Part shown: piece after piece, positions 26,462-36,448 of the stretch
How positions within the stretch are numbered: position 1 is the stretch's first letter
Layout: the number at the start of each line of letters is the position of its first letter
The notes under the pieces: model-generated
What the model saw: only the letters and a program-made list of their open reading frames with translations
Told to the model about the DNA's origin: nothing
Databases searched by the model: none
Translations under genes and position numbers: made by a program
Source of the DNA: Lachnospiraceae bacterium
GTDB lineage: Bacteria; Bacillota; Clostridia; Lachnospirales; Lachnospiraceae
Assembly: GCA_017634455.1 (NCBI GenBank)
Contig: JAGBNK010000020.1
Location: 62,001-126,000 of the forward strand
Reading direction: 5' to 3'
Length of the DNA: 64,000 nt

Positions 26462-27461
26462 TCTTCATGTTTTTCTTTCTATTATTTTTCTTAGCACCCT
26501 TTTGCTTATCTTCATATACTTCATAAACATGGACAATTTTCTGAACCAGCGGATGTCTAACTACATCTGCACCAGTAAGATTGCATATGCTAATCTCTGG
26601 TACATTTTTCAAAACCTTCATAGCTACATCAAGGCCTGAGGTGGCATCTGCAGGTAAATCCTTCTGAGTAGCATCACCAGTAATAACAGCCTTGGAGCCA
26701 AAACCTATTCTAGTCAGAAACATTTTCATCTGAGCAGGTGTGGTATTTTGAGCTTCATCCAAAATTATAAACGCATTGTCCAAGGTTCTACCTCTCATAT
26801 AAGCCAGAGGTGCAACTTCAATAAGACCTTTTTCCATATTTCTGTTAAAGTTCTCAGCTCCCATAATCTGATACAAGGCATCATATAGAGGTCTCAGATA
26901 AGGATCAACCTTGCTCTGTAAATCTCCAGGAAGAAATCCTAACTTCTCTCCAGCTTCTATAGCCGGGCGAGTGAGTATAATACGACTTACTTCCTCACGC
27001 TGAAATGCAGTTATAGCCATTGCCATTGCAAGGTAAGTCTTTCCTGTACCAGCAGGACCAATTCCAAAAGTAATCATCTGATTTCTAATGGAATCAACAT
27101 ATTGCTTCTGGCCCAAAGTCTTTGGCTTCACTGGCTTTCCAAGAGTTGTATGGCATATACAATCATCCTGCAATTTAACCAATTGGGAAGTATCAATATT
27201 ATTTTGTTTCATACCCAACAGATAATTCACTTCCTGATCTGTAATATCCACGCCCTTCTTGGCCAGAGCAATCATTTCACTTACAATCTTATGACCGGCT
27301 TCAATATTCTCCTTGGCCCCCAGAATCTTTAAATCATCCCCTCGGGATACAAAGGTTACATTCAAAGCCTTCTCAATATTTTGAATATTTCTGTCAAACT
27401 GACCGAAAATATTGCTTATATGTTCACTTGGAATCTGTAATAATATCTCTTCTTCTTTCAT
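26454..27461 (-). CDS. phoH: PhoH-family ATPase
   Basis: Cytoplasmic P-loop ATPase of the PhoH/YqfL-PhoH type, thought to act on RNA alongside YbeY. The N-terminal KH-like region (about 1-100) is followed by Walker A GPAGTGKTYLAMAMA (near 133), LTRPAIEAGEKLGFLPGDL, and Walker B FIILDEAQNTTPAQMKMFLTR, followed by GSKAVITGDATQKDLP. The C terminus is very basic (KKNNRKKN). Length 335 is normal. It lies 20 bases after rlmH and overlaps the pgpH-like gene by eight bases. Confidence 0.94.
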   Translation of the reverse strand: MKEEEILLQIPSEHISNIFGQFDRNIQNIEKALNVTFVSRGDDLKILGAKENIEAGHKIVSEMIALAKKGVDITDQEVNYLLGMKQNNIDTSQLVKLQDDCICHTTLGKPVKPKTLGQKQYVDSIRNQMITFGIGPAGTGKTYLAMAMAITAFQREEVSRIILTRPAIEAGEKLGFLPGDLQSKVDPYLRPLYDALYQIMGAENFNRNMEKGLIEVAPLAYMRGRTLDNAFIILDEAQNTTPAQMKMFLTRIGFGSKAVITGDATQKDLPADATSGLDVAMKVLKNVPEISICNLTGADVVRHPLVQKIVHVYEVYEDKQKGAKKNNRKKNMKND

Positions 27462-27481
27462 AATCTATTCTTCTTACTAAA

Positions 27482-27961
27482 TTATTTGTGATAAGGTTCA
27501 TTTCGCATAATACGAAAGCCTCTATATATCTGTTCCAGTAAAACCACTCTCATTAACTGATGTGGAAATGTCATATCTGAAAAGCTGATTTTATAATCTG
27601 CCCTCTTGGAAATCCTTGGGTCCAATCCCAGAGAACCTCCAATGACGAAGACTATATTACTATTTCCTGTAAGCCCTAGATTTTCAATCTTCTTGGAAAA
27701 TTTAACAGAATCCAGTTTGTTCCCCAGAATCTCAAGGGAAATTACATAATCATTTTCTTTGATATGCTTCAGTAATCTGTCCCCCTCAGCCTCCAAAATA
27801 ATCTGTTTCTCATTGTCGCTGGGATTTTCCTTGGTTTTCTCATCATTGACTTCAATAATATTCAACTTACAATATCTAGAAAGTCTCTTGGAATATTCAC
27901 CGATGGCATCTCTATAAAATTTTTCTTTAATCTGACCTACGCATAAAATGGTAATATTCAT
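27482..27961 (-). CDS. rlmH: 23S rRNA pseudouridine-1915 N3-methyltransferase RlmH
   Basis: SPOUT-fold methyltransferase that modifies position 1915 of helix 69 in 23S rRNA. Length 159 matches the family. Marks are the N-terminal ITILCVGQIKEKFYRDAIGE, the SAM-binding FVIGGSLGLDP and the near-invariant C terminus LLEQIYRGFRIMRNEPYHK. AGGAT lies ten bases before the ATG. It follows the zinc-ribbon protein gene by 12 bases. Confidence 0.96.
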   Translation of the reverse strand: MNITILCVGQIKEKFYRDAIGEYSKRLSRYCKLNIIEVNDEKTKENPSDNEKQIILEAEGDRLLKHIKENDYVISLEILGNKLDSVKFSKKIENLGLTGNSNIVFVIGGSLGLDPRISKRADYKISFSDMTFPHQLMRVVLLEQIYRGFRIMRNEPYHK

Positions 27962-27973
27962 ATCTGAATTATC

Positions 27974-29131
27974 CTATGGTAAATATTTATAATTACATTC
28001 CAACACATCACTAATCATGCCATGATCATCAATAGAAACCAGGGATAATATATTATTGCCTTCAATAACTCTAATTGGCTCTGAATACAAACTTGATGAT
28101 TCATTTGGCACCGTGCCGTCCCAGGTGTAATATACATTGCAATTTTCTGGAACTGTTACTGTGATAAATGTCTCTGTAGTAAAGCTGCCGTTTTCAATGG
28201 ATACAACAGGCTTATCCGGTTTTGAATATTTCACAGTATATTTTGAAGTGACAACCTCGGAATATTTTCCATTTAAATCAAGGCATACTGCTTTGATACA
28301 GGAATCACCTTCCTCAATTCTAATTGCTTCAGTATATTCAATCTTCGAGCTTGAACTGATAGGATTTGAACCATCTGTAGTATAGTAAATTGAATCCCCT
28401 TTGCTAGAAGATAATTCCAAATCAAAATCATCATTGTAGCTTCCAGCTGGAATGCTAAATTCTGGAGCAGAAACCACATTATCATCAAAAACTGCAATTA
28501 TATCCGGATTTGTGACAGTGCTCTTGAGGCTGTCAATTGAATCATAATCCCCCACAGCCAAATATGCTTTGATTAGATACATATAAGAATCAACAGCATC
28601 CGGATTAATCTCAATTGCATAATTCAAATATGTAATAGCATCCTCATATTTTTCCAGATTATAACAATCTATTCCCAAGGCTTCATAGGCAGCATACTGA
28701 CTATCGTCTCTGCCTATAGCTTTGAGATAATATTCGCATGCACTGGCATAATCACCAGATTTATCACATTTCAAACCTTGCTTATAACAGTAAGAATAAG
28801 AATTCACATATAGCACAATGGATATGCATATAATAAATATGGTTGCAACACCTGCTGAAATCACATATTTTCTATTCTTTGGATCTTTTAAATGTTGAAT
28901 CAGGCTTTTGTTGGTATCATTTTCCTTTGTACCCTTTTCATTTCCATCCTCATTTTGTTGTAAAGCAGATTCAGATTCATTTTGTGAATCATCCTCTTTC
29001 TTGTCTACCATAGAGTATAAGAAATCATCATCCAAAATATTGTAATCCGGAACCATTTGAACAGCTTCGCCACATTTTGGACAGAAAATACTACCTGATT
29101 CAATTTCTGATTTACACTTCTGACAAATCAT
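27974..29131 (-). CDS. Zinc-ribbon membrane protein with TPR and chitobiase-like domains, function unknown
   Basis: Mosaic 385-residue protein. The N terminus is a cytoplasmic zinc ribbon (Cys3, Cys6, Cys17, Cys20). An acidic linker follows, then one membrane helix (89-110), tetratricopeptide repeats (about 115-210, with AYEALGIDCYNLEKYEDAIT) and two beta-sandwich repeats of the chitobiase C-terminal type (about 225-300 and 305-385). These repeats share YYTTDGSNP and YYTWDGTVP. The repeats should face outside. I do not know a function; the layout suggests a cell-surface sensor or scaffold. AGTAGGATG precedes the ATG. It lies between fhs and rlmH in the same direction. Confidence 0.75.
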   Translation of the reverse strand: MICQKCKSEIESGSIFCPKCGEAVQMVPDYNILDDDFLYSMVDKKEDDSQNESESALQQNEDGNEKGTKENDTNKSLIQHLKDPKNRKYVISAGVATIFIICISIVLYVNSYSYCYKQGLKCDKSGDYASACEYYLKAIGRDDSQYAAYEALGIDCYNLEKYEDAITYLNYAIEINPDAVDSYMYLIKAYLAVGDYDSIDSLKSTVTNPDIIAVFDDNVVSAPEFSIPAGSYNDDFDLELSSSKGDSIYYTTDGSNPISSSSKIEYTEAIRIEEGDSCIKAVCLDLNGKYSEVVTSKYTVKYSKPDKPVVSIENGSFTTETFITVTVPENCNVYYTWDGTVPNESSSLYSEPIRVIEGNNILSLVSIDDHGMISDVLECNYKYLP

Positions 29132-29149
29132 ATAAGCATCCTACTTCTA

Positions 29150-30820
29150 TTAGAATAATCCTGTAATTACACCCTCATCAGTTACATCAATACCATAAGC
29201 TGCAGGCTTCTTTGGCAAACCAGGCATAGTCATAATAGCGCCTGTAACTGCAACTACAAATTCAGCACCTGCTGATACATATACTTCTCTAACATTTATT
29301 TCAAAGCCACTTGGGCGGCCCAACTTCTTGGCATCATCAGATAATGAATACTGAGTTTTGGCCATACATACAGGGAAATGTCCCATTCCAAGTGAAGTGA
29401 TTCTCTCCAATTCCTTACGGGCAGCAGGTGAATAAGTAACACCATCTGCACCATAGATTTCTTTGGCAATAGTTTCAATCTTGTCTGTAAGAGGCATATC
29501 ATCCTCATAAAGAGGCTTGAAATTGCTTGTCTTATTTTCCAAGACATCCAATACTGCATTGGCAAGCTGGATTCCTCCATCTCCGCCATGCTCCCATACC
29601 TCAGACAAGGCAAATGAACATCCTCTCTCCTCACAGAATTGTCTAACGAATTCTGTCTCAGCCTCTGTATCTGTCACAAATGAATTCAATGTAACAACAA
29701 CAGGAACATTGTATTTCTGGAGATTCTCTATATGCTTCTCAAGATTTACGATACCTTTCTTCAAAGCATCTAAATTTTCATCTTTTAAGTCATCCTTGGC
29801 AACACCGCCGTTATATTTCAAAGCTCTGATTGTAGCAACAAGTACAATTGCATCAGGCTTCAAATTAGCTTTGCGACATTTAATATCAAGGAACTTCTCA
29901 GCACCAAGGTCAGCACCGAAACCAGCTTCAGTAATACAGATATCACCCATTTTCAAAGCCATCTTGGTAGCTCTAACTGAATTACATCCATGAGCAATAT
30001 TGGCAAATGGTCCTCCGTGAACCAATGCTGGAGTATGCTCCAAAGTCTGAATCATGTTCGGCTTAATAGCATCCTTGAGAAGAGCTGCCATTGCGCCAGT
30101 AGCATTTAAATCATTGGCTGTTACAGGTTTGCCATCAAATGAATAAGCTACAATAATATTGCCAAGTCTGCGCTTTAAGTCATGCATATCATCAGCCAGG
30201 CATAAAATTGCCATAATTTCAGATGCAACAGTTATAACAAAATGATCTTCTCGAACCATTCCATCCATTTTATTACCCAGACCAACAACAACATTTCTCA
30301 AAACTCTGTCGTTCATATCTAAGCATCTCTTCCATACAACCTGTCTTGGATCAATTCCAAGTTCATTGCCCTGCTGGATATGATTGTCCAAAATAGCTGC
30401 CAATAAGTTGTTAGCAGAAGTAATAGCATGAAAATCTCCTGTAAAATGTAGATTTAAATCCTCCATTGGAACTACCTGAGCATATCCGCCACCTGCAGCT
30501 CCACCTTTTATACCAAAACATGGTCCTAAAGAAGGTTCTCTAAGAGCCAATATCGCATTCTTTCCTAATTTTTCCATTGCCTGAGCCAAACCTATACTTG
30601 TTGTGGTTTTACCTTCGCCAGCTGGAGTAGGATTAATAGCTGTTACCAATACAAGTTTTCCATCCTGGGCATTTTCCAATCTTGCCATACATTCATCTGA
30701 TAACTTTGCCTTGTATTTACCATACAGCTCCAAGTCATCCTGACTGATGCCAACCTGCTTAGCAACTTCTGTAATTGGAAGCATCACTGCCTCCTGTGCA
30801 ATTTCGATATCACTCTTCAT
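29150..30820 (-). CDS. fhs: Formate-tetrahydrofolate ligase
   Basis: Makes 10-formyl-tetrahydrofolate from formate, THF and ATP, feeding purine synthesis or one-carbon/acetogenic flux. The 556-residue length is normal. Hallmarks are the P-loop [16 protein letters not shown] (65-80), [29 protein letters not shown] and the C-terminal [15 protein letters not shown]. An AAAGGAG site lies about nine bases before the ATG. A possible own promoter lies in the 67-base gap after ftsK. It is not next to the other folate genes. Confidence 0.97.
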   Translation of the reverse strand: MKSDIEIAQEAVMLPITEVAKQVGISQDDLELYGKYKAKLSDECMARLENAQDGKLVLVTAINPTPAGEGKTTTSIGLAQAMEKLGKNAILALREPSLGPCFGIKGGAAGGGYAQVVPMEDLNLHFTGDFHAITSANNLLAAILDNHIQQGNELGIDPRQVVWKRCLDMNDRVLRNVVVGLGNKMDGMVREDHFVITVASEIMAILCLADDMHDLKRRLGNIIVAYSFDGKPVTANDLNATGAMAALLKDAIKPNMIQTLEHTPALVHGGPFANIAHGCNSVRATKMALKMGDICITEAGFGADLGAEKFLDIKCRKANLKPDAIVLVATIRALKYNGGVAKDDLKDENLDALKKGIVNLEKHIENLQKYNVPVVVTLNSFVTDTEAETEFVRQFCEERGCSFALSEVWEHGGDGGIQLANAVLDVLENKTSNFKPLYEDDMPLTDKIETIAKEIYGADGVTYSPAARKELERITSLGMGHFPVCMAKTQYSLSDDAKKLGRPSGFEINVREVYVSAGAEFVVAVTGAIMTMPGLPKKPAAYGIDVTDEGVITGLF

Positions 30821-30854
30821 TTCTAGAACACTCCTTTTATATGTTAAATACTAT

Positions 30855-30883
30855 ATAATAAAGCAATTTGCCTTACTAACCAA
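30855..30883 (-). promoter_or_regulatory. Possible sigma-A promoter of fhs
   Basis: Minus-strand TTGGTT, 17 bases, TATTAT between ftsK and fhs. The -10 box is good; the -35 box matches in three of six positions. Confidence 0.35.
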
Positions 30884-30887
30884 TTGA

Positions 30888-33839
30888 TTAATCTATATCC
30901 TCAGATATAGGATATTCTGCTTCACTGCCAATACCTACAGTATCATCTTCTGTATCAGGAACGAAATTTGGATTCAAATACTGTTCAAATTCCGTGGCAG
31001 TCATTAGTACAGTACGAGGTTTGGTTCCAAGCTCAGGTCCAACCACCCCAGCTCCTTCTAACTGATCCATAATTCTGGCTGCTCTGTTGAAACCAATTCT
31101 GAAGTTTCTCTGAAGCATTCCAATGGATCCCTTCTGCTTGCTTATAATCAATCTGCCGGCTTCTGCAAAATACTGATCCTGATCATCATCAAAACCACCA
31201 GCACCACCATCAATGGATGTGGCATTGGAACCTGCACTTCCACCAGCTTCGATAGCTTTTATAATATTTTCATCATATTCAGTTTCATTATTTGTGTTCT
31301 TTATTTCATCAACAACATTTTGAATTTCTTCTGTTCTGACAAATGCGCCCTGTACACGAATAGGTTTTGTAAGAGACTGAGGATAATAGAGCATATCGCC
31401 ATTTCCCAACAGATTCTCTGCACCAGTCATATCAATAATAGTTCTGGAATCAATTCCACTATTAACTGACAAGGCAATTCTGGATGGCATATTCGCCTTA
31501 ATAAGTCCAGTTACAACATCAACAGAAGGTCTCTGAGTCGCCAAAATCATATACATACCCGCTGCTCGAGCTTTCTGAGCAAGTCGACAGATAGATTCTT
31601 CTACTTCTTTGGCAGCTGCCATCATCAAGTCAGCCAACTCGTCTACAATGATTACAATCTCTGGCATTCTGCCAACTTCCTCTGTATCACCCTGATTGTT
31701 AATTGGCAAATCTAACTTGCCACCGTTCTTCGCAACTTTGTCATTAAAACTCTTGATATCTCTGGCTCCCGCATTGGCAAAGCACTGATATCTGCGATCC
31801 ATTTCATTTACAGCCCAGTTCAATGCTCCAGCTGCTTTCTTAGGATCAGTAACTACTGGCAGAAGCAAGTGTGGTATTCCATTGTATATACTGAATTCTA
31901 CAACCTTTGGATCCACCATAATGAATTTAACCTCATCAGGATCAGCCTTGTACAATATACTCATAATAATTGAGTTTGTAAGTACTGACTTACCAGAGCC
32001 TGTAGTTCCTGCAATAAGCAAGTGAGGCATCTTGGCAATATTTGCAGTAATAATATTACCGGCAATATCCTTTCCAACTGCAAAGGTAACTTTGGATTCA
32101 GCATTCTTGAATTCCTTGGAATTGATAATCTCCTCAAAGGATACAACCGCTCGTTTATCATTTGGCACTTCAATACCAACAGCAGCCTTTCCAGGAATTG
32201 GAGCTTCTATTCGAATATCACTCACAGCCAGATTCAATTTAATATCGTCTGCCAGGTTGGTAATACGATTAACTCTTACACCATCCTCTGGCTTAATCTC
32301 ATATCTAGTAACAGCTGGACCACAGGTTGCATTTTCTACAACAGCATTGATACCGAAATTCTTCAAAGTGCGCTCCAACTTATCAGCAGTCTCATTAACC
32401 TTGTCAGCAGTCATACCTGAACCATTATCATCGCTCTTATGTAACAGAGACAATGACGGCTTCTTGTAATTACCCTTCTGATTCTTGGAAATAGATGCAA
32501 TCTCACTGTCCACAGCCTTGGTACTAGCTGCAACCTCCGCCTGACTCTCAGCAGTTTTCTGAGGACGTCTTGTCTTCACCTCATGAGTATTTACAATATC
32601 ATCAACCGGATTTGTATTTACATTACCACCAGTTGCATTTGCTGAAGTATTAGCCGCATAACCTGTATTAGATGAAACATTTGTATTAATTTCAACTTTT
32701 CTAGATGAAACAGCGGCACCAGATGCAGCTAAATTTGATTTAACTGAATTTGACGCAACTGAATTAGATGTAGCTGAATTTGATGCAGTCGCATCCTTTA
32801 TGACGCTTCTAGACTTGCGTCCCTTTGATTTCAGAGGAACACGATTCACATCAGCAATTTCTACATCATTCATTCCTGCTGTAAGCTCATTTAAATCATC
32901 ATTATTTCCATCCATTGAAGGGACATTTTCCGCAATTGAAGTATCGAAAGCAACCCCAGAGATTTTGCGCTGTCTTCTAGGCACATCCCCTTCAGCAGCT
33001 CTCTTCATCTGAGCTTCCTGGGCATCCCTATCTCTCTGAATTCTATCAAGTCTAGCCTCTCGAGCTTCATTGGCATCATTTCTTCTGCGTCTGCGAGCCT
33101 TCTTGCCATATGCCTTGTTCTGAAGTAATGAAACTCCACTGAAAGCTACAAAAGAGATAATCAAAGCTATAATGTCAATTATATAAGCGCTAATTAAACC
33201 GAATCCTCTAATAAGCAATCCTGCAAACAAAGCGCCGATAAAACCGCCACCAGACTTATTCTCATATCCGTAAGAGAAAGCCAGTGTAGGCTCAATATAT
33301 TCCGCCTCATGTGTAAGTAATTCAAGAGTCAGACATGAGCAACATGTAATTAACAATGCAAATCCAAGTCTTCTTGAAGCTTTGCTGTTGCCCCAATTAG
33401 CTACAACAAAGAAAGCTGTAATGACAATAATAATTGGAATTATATAAGCCAGAAGTCCAAAGATTCCAAAGAAGAATCCGCTGATGGCTCCGCCAATGAC
33501 TCCTCCATAGCCTATATTTCCCACAAAAATCAATAAACCAATTAGAATGCTAGCCCAGAGAACCATCTCCTTAAGCTTTTTGATCTGATTAGCATCCATT
33601 TCTTCGAAGACATTACCCTTTTGAGTTACTACTCTGTCAGAAATATTAGTCTTAGTCTGCTTCTTATTTCTGGTAGTATTAGTACTCTTGCCAGAGCTCT
33701 TCCCACGTGAATTTGAAGTAGATTTTCCAGTAGTATTTTTTCTAGCCGTAGATTTCTTGCTATTTGAAGAAGTCTTTGATCTACTTGAATTTCTATTTTT
33801 AGTTGTTCTTGAAGCTGTATTAGTCTTTTTACCAGCCAT
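30888..33839 (-). CDS. ftsK: FtsK/SpoIIIE-family DNA translocase
   Basis: Membrane-anchored DNA pump that clears chromosome arms from the closing septum. The N-terminal tail is very basic and Ser/Thr/Lys-rich (about 1-75), then come about four membrane helices and a long linker (about 250-480) with pentapeptide repeats of the SNSV type. The motor has Walker A AGTTGSGKSVLTNS near residue 610 and Walker B IVIIVDELADLMM. The C-terminal winged-helix gamma domain (GRLIISKQKGSIGMLQRNFR) should read oriented DNA motifs. The ATG at 33837-33839 is preferred, since AGGAG lies nine bases before it; a TTG seven codons earlier overlaps that site. It starts 25 bases after uppP. Confidence 0.95.
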   Translation of the reverse strand: MAGKKTNTASRTTKNRNSSRSKTSSNSKKSTARKNTTGKSTSNSRGKSSGKSTNTTRNKKQTKTNISDRVVTQKGNVFEEMDANQIKKLKEMVLWASILIGLLIFVGNIGYGGVIGGAISGFFFGIFGLLAYIIPIIIVITAFFVVANWGNSKASRRLGFALLITCCSCLTLELLTHEAEYIEPTLAFSYGYENKSGGGFIGALFAGLLIRGFGLISAYIIDIIALIISFVAFSGVSLLQNKAYGKKARRRRRNDANEAREARLDRIQRDRDAQEAQMKRAAEGDVPRRQRKISGVAFDTSIAENVPSMDGNNDDLNELTAGMNDVEIADVNRVPLKSKGRKSRSVIKDATASNSATSNSVASNSVKSNLAASGAAVSSRKVEINTNVSSNTGYAANTSANATGGNVNTNPVDDIVNTHEVKTRRPQKTAESQAEVAASTKAVDSEIASISKNQKGNYKKPSLSLLHKSDDNGSGMTADKVNETADKLERTLKNFGINAVVENATCGPAVTRYEIKPEDGVRVNRITNLADDIKLNLAVSDIRIEAPIPGKAAVGIEVPNDKRAVVSFEEIINSKEFKNAESKVTFAVGKDIAGNIITANIAKMPHLLIAGTTGSGKSVLTNSIIMSILYKADPDEVKFIMVDPKVVEFSIYNGIPHLLLPVVTDPKKAAGALNWAVNEMDRRYQCFANAGARDIKSFNDKVAKNGGKLDLPINNQGDTEEVGRMPEIVIIVDELADLMMAAAKEVEESICRLAQKARAAGMYMILATQRPSVDVVTGLIKANMPSRIALSVNSGIDSRTIIDMTGAENLLGNGDMLYYPQSLTKPIRVQGAFVRTEEIQNVVDEIKNTNNETEYDENIIKAIEAGGSAGSNATSIDGGAGGFDDDQDQYFAEAGRLIISKQKGSIGMLQRNFRIGFNRAARIMDQLEGAGVVGPELGTKPRTVLMTATEFEQYLNPNFVPDTEDDTVGIGSEAEYPISEDID
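32728..32787 (-). repeat. Four 15-bp in-frame tandem repeats inside ftsK
   Basis: Four imperfect 15-base units at 32728, 32743, 32758 and 32773, of the form RCTRAATTWGAYKYA on the plus strand. On the coding strand they give pentapeptides such as ASNSA, TSNSV, ASNSV and KSNLA in the flexible linker between membrane domain and motor. Copy-number change would keep the frame. Confidence 0.75.
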
Positions 33840-33863
33840 AAGAAATAACTCCTGTTCCAAAAT

Positions 33864-34745
33864 CTAGATTAAACCCATAGTATTTACAATAATGGCAGTT
33901 GCTCCTACCACAATACAGTAGATACCAAAGATAGTGAATTTCTGTTTTCTAACAAAATAAATCATGCCTTTAATGCATATAAATCCTACAATAGCTGCAG
34001 CTATCATACCTGCTCCATAATTCATAAGCATAGTCGAATCAACAGAAGCAAGTGATAGATCTTTCAATTCTAAAATCGCCGCTCCCAAAACTGCCGGAAT
34101 AGACATAAAGAATGCATATTTAACAGCATATTTTCTGTTGTATCCGCAAGCCAGGCAAGCTGTAATTGTAGTTCCCGATCTGGATATTCCAGGTAATATA
34201 GCAAATCCCTGAGCAAGACCTACAAAAATAGCATCCAAATAAGTTGTACTCTTGGGCGTCTTGGATGTGTTTTGAATTCTGTCAGACATAAATAACATAA
34301 TACCTGTGATTATCAAGCATACCGCTGGCACAATGAGAATTGTGGAGGCAAGCTCAATATAATCCTCTAACAGCAATCCCATTACAGCTGTAGGAATTGT
34401 AGATATAATAATCAAAATATCAAATTTTCTATAACTGTTTTTGATAATAGTTCGATAAGGAGATTTGTCTTTACGGAAAATATTTACTATAAATAAGCCA
34501 ATATTGCAGACTACATCAACAATAATCATGATACCTTCCCGTATCATGGCAAACAAATCCTTATAGAATGCAAGAAATATCGCAACTAATGTAGCTATAT
34601 GCAGCAAAACATCAAAAAGCAACCCCGTGTCGCTTTCGATACCAAATAACAATTTAAGCAAAGCTAAATGTCCAGAACTGCTCACTGGCAGAAACTCAGT
34701 CAAACCTTGAACAACTCCCAAAATTATGGCTTCAAATATAGACAT
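33864..34745 (-). CDS. uppP: Undecaprenyl-diphosphatase UppP (BacA)
   Basis: Integral membrane phosphatase that regenerates the undecaprenyl phosphate carrier for wall synthesis and gives some bacitracin resistance. The 293 residues carry both catalytic regions: GVVQGLTEFLPVSSSGHLAL (near 9-28) and LPGISRSGTTITACLACG (near 184-201), within seven or eight helices. AGGAGA lies about six bases before the ATG. A good promoter lies just upstream and the glgA terminator lies before that, so uppP is the first gene of the long minus-strand run. Confidence 0.95.
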   Translation of the reverse strand: MSIFEAIILGVVQGLTEFLPVSSSGHLALLKLLFGIESDTGLLFDVLLHIATLVAIFLAFYKDLFAMIREGIMIIVDVVCNIGLFIVNIFRKDKSPYRTIIKNSYRKFDILIIISTIPTAVMGLLLEDYIELASTILIVPAVCLIITGIMLFMSDRIQNTSKTPKSTTYLDAIFVGLAQGFAILPGISRSGTTITACLACGYNRKYAVKYAFFMSIPAVLGAAILELKDLSLASVDSTMLMNYGAGMIAAAIVGFICIKGMIYFVRKQKFTIFGIYCIVVGATAIIVNTMGLI

Positions 34746-34779
34746 ATATCTCTCCTATTATCATAAATTCATAAGTTAA

Positions 34780-34808
34780 ATAATACCATATTTTGTAGTT
34801 TATGTCAT
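34780..34808 (-). promoter_or_regulatory. Sigma-A promoter of uppP and the downstream run
   Basis: Minus-strand ATGACA, 17-base spacer, TATTAT. It lies between the glgA terminator and the uppP start, giving an untranslated leader of about 27 bases. Confidence 0.6.
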
Positions 34809-34833
34809 TATGAATGGGCAAATCTTGTGAAAA

Positions 34834-34883
34834 TATAACAAATAGAAAGACGAATGAATTATTAATCAAACAATTCATTCGTC
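34834..34883 (-). terminator. Intrinsic terminator after glgA
   Basis: Perfect 12-bp stem, GACGAATGAATT with AATTCATTCGTC (34849-34883), with an 11-base loop. On the minus strand it is followed by the T-rich TTTCTATTTGTTATA. It separates glgA from uppP. Confidence 0.75.
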
Positions 34884-34947
34884 TAAATTATTATTATAAA
34901 AATATAAGTCAAATCAGTTCAAAAATTTCTGAATATATCTACTTATT

Positions 34948-36396
34948 TTATCCAATAAGATAAGAATACAATCCCTCATAATAAGCTCTTGAATTCTTCC
35001 AAGAATAATCCTTGGCCATTCCTCTGTCAATCATCTTATTCCAGTCTGTTTTCTTCTCGAAATATACAAACTTAGAATAATTAACAGCATTTAAAAGCTC
35101 ATCTCCATTGTAATTAGCAAAGGAGAATCCATCACCAGTATGTTCATATTCATTAAATGGAATAACTGTATCCTTCAAACCGCCTGTCTCTCTTACAATA
35201 GGAACAGTACCATATCTAAATGAAATCAACTGAGTCAATCCGCATGGCTCAAACTGTGATGGCATAAGAAATGCATCTGCTGCAGCATAAAGCTTTCTGG
35301 CCAAATCCTCTGAGTAACAGATATTTGCAGAAATCTTGTCCGGATATTTCCAAGCATAATGTCTAAACATATTCTCGTACTTAGATTCACCAGTTCCAAT
35401 AACCACCAGCTGAGTATTGTCATCAACCAGTCTCTCGATACAATAATTAATCAAATCAAGACCTTTTTGATCTGTAAGTCGAGAAATAAGACCAATCATA
35501 TACTTCTTCTTGTCCACTGTAAGTCCAAGCATCTCCTGAAGTTTAGTCTTGTTGATTTTCTTGTTGGTTCTAAAGTCCTCAGGACCATAGTTCTTAAATA
35601 ATGCCTTGTCAGTCATTGGATTATATGCATCATAATCGATACCATTTACAATACCTTTCATATCCAATCTTCTGGCATATAGCAATCCATCTAACCCTTC
35701 GCCATAATAAGCTGACTGGATTTCATTAGCGTAAGTCTCGCTGACAGTGGTAATATAATCAGCATATACTATTCCGCCCTTTAGCATATTGGCACTCTTT
35801 TTGAATTCCAATTTGCCCTGGGTAAATACATCCATTGGCAATCCTGAAATCCCCTGAATAGTCTTAATATCCCATACACCCTGGAATTTTAGATTATGAA
35901 TTGTAATAATGCTCTTCATACTTGTGAAGAATAAATTAGATGCAAATTCAGTCTTTAAATATACAGGAATCAATCCAGTCTGCCAATCATGGCAATGTAT
36001 AATATCTGGCTGGAAATCTATCAAAGGAAGCATTGATAATACTGCCTTGTCAAAAAATATAAATTTCTCAATATCATATCTTGCATCTGAATATGGATAG
36101 AAACACTCGAAATATTCCAGGTTATCTATGAAGTAAAATGTAATTCCATTGTATTCATACTTCATAACACCAACATATTTATCACCAATATATGGCCCCA
36201 TATTCATCTGAAAATGGCATACATACTCAAAGTTGTCTCTGTACTGTGGTGGTATACAAGTGTAGTCAGGTAAAACTACTCTTATATCCCAATCTTTCTT
36301 ATCGAATTCCTTTGGAAGTGCTCCTACAACATCAGCCAATCCACCAGTCTTGACGAAAGGAACACATTCACTTGATGCAAAAAGTACTTTTTTCAT
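34948..36396 (-). CDS. glgA: Glycogen (starch) synthase
   Basis: Family GT5 enzyme adding glucose from ADP-glucose to alpha-1,4-glucan chains. The N terminus MKKVLFASSECVPFVKTGGL carries the sugar-nucleotide-binding KTGGL. The C-terminal domain has SRLTDQKGLDLI and MPSQFEPCGLTQLISFRYG followed by VRETGGLKDTV. The start is placed at the ATG at 36394-36396, four bases after GGAGG; an ATG seven codons earlier contains that site. The resulting 482 residues are normal. Other glycogen genes (glgC, glgP, glgB) are not nearby, so it is an isolated member. Confidence 0.94.
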   Translation of the reverse strand: MKKVLFASSECVPFVKTGGLADVVGALPKEFDKKDWDIRVVLPDYTCIPPQYRDNFEYVCHFQMNMGPYIGDKYVGVMKYEYNGITFYFIDNLEYFECFYPYSDARYDIEKFIFFDKAVLSMLPLIDFQPDIIHCHDWQTGLIPVYLKTEFASNLFFTSMKSIITIHNLKFQGVWDIKTIQGISGLPMDVFTQGKLEFKKSANMLKGGIVYADYITTVSETYANEIQSAYYGEGLDGLLYARRLDMKGIVNGIDYDAYNPMTDKALFKNYGPEDFRTNKKINKTKLQEMLGLTVDKKKYMIGLISRLTDQKGLDLINYCIERLVDDNTQLVVIGTGESKYENMFRHYAWKYPDKISANICYSEDLARKLYAAADAFLMPSQFEPCGLTQLISFRYGTVPIVRETGGLKDTVIPFNEYEHTGDGFSFANYNGDELLNAVNYSKFVYFEKKTDWNKMIDRGMAKDYSWKNSRAYYEGLYSYLIG

Positions 36397-36448
36397 CTTG
36401 CCTCCCATCTTCTTCACAAAGAAGAAACACCCCTCATATTAGCAAGGA

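Noticed and set aside
29517-29993. Plus-strand open frame of 158 codons
   Set aside because: It is antisense to the conserved fhs gene and is explained by codon bias of that gene.
32022-32469. Two overlapping plus-strand frames of 132 and 145 codons
   Set aside because: Both are opposite the ftsK motor region; no start signals or recognisable protein features.
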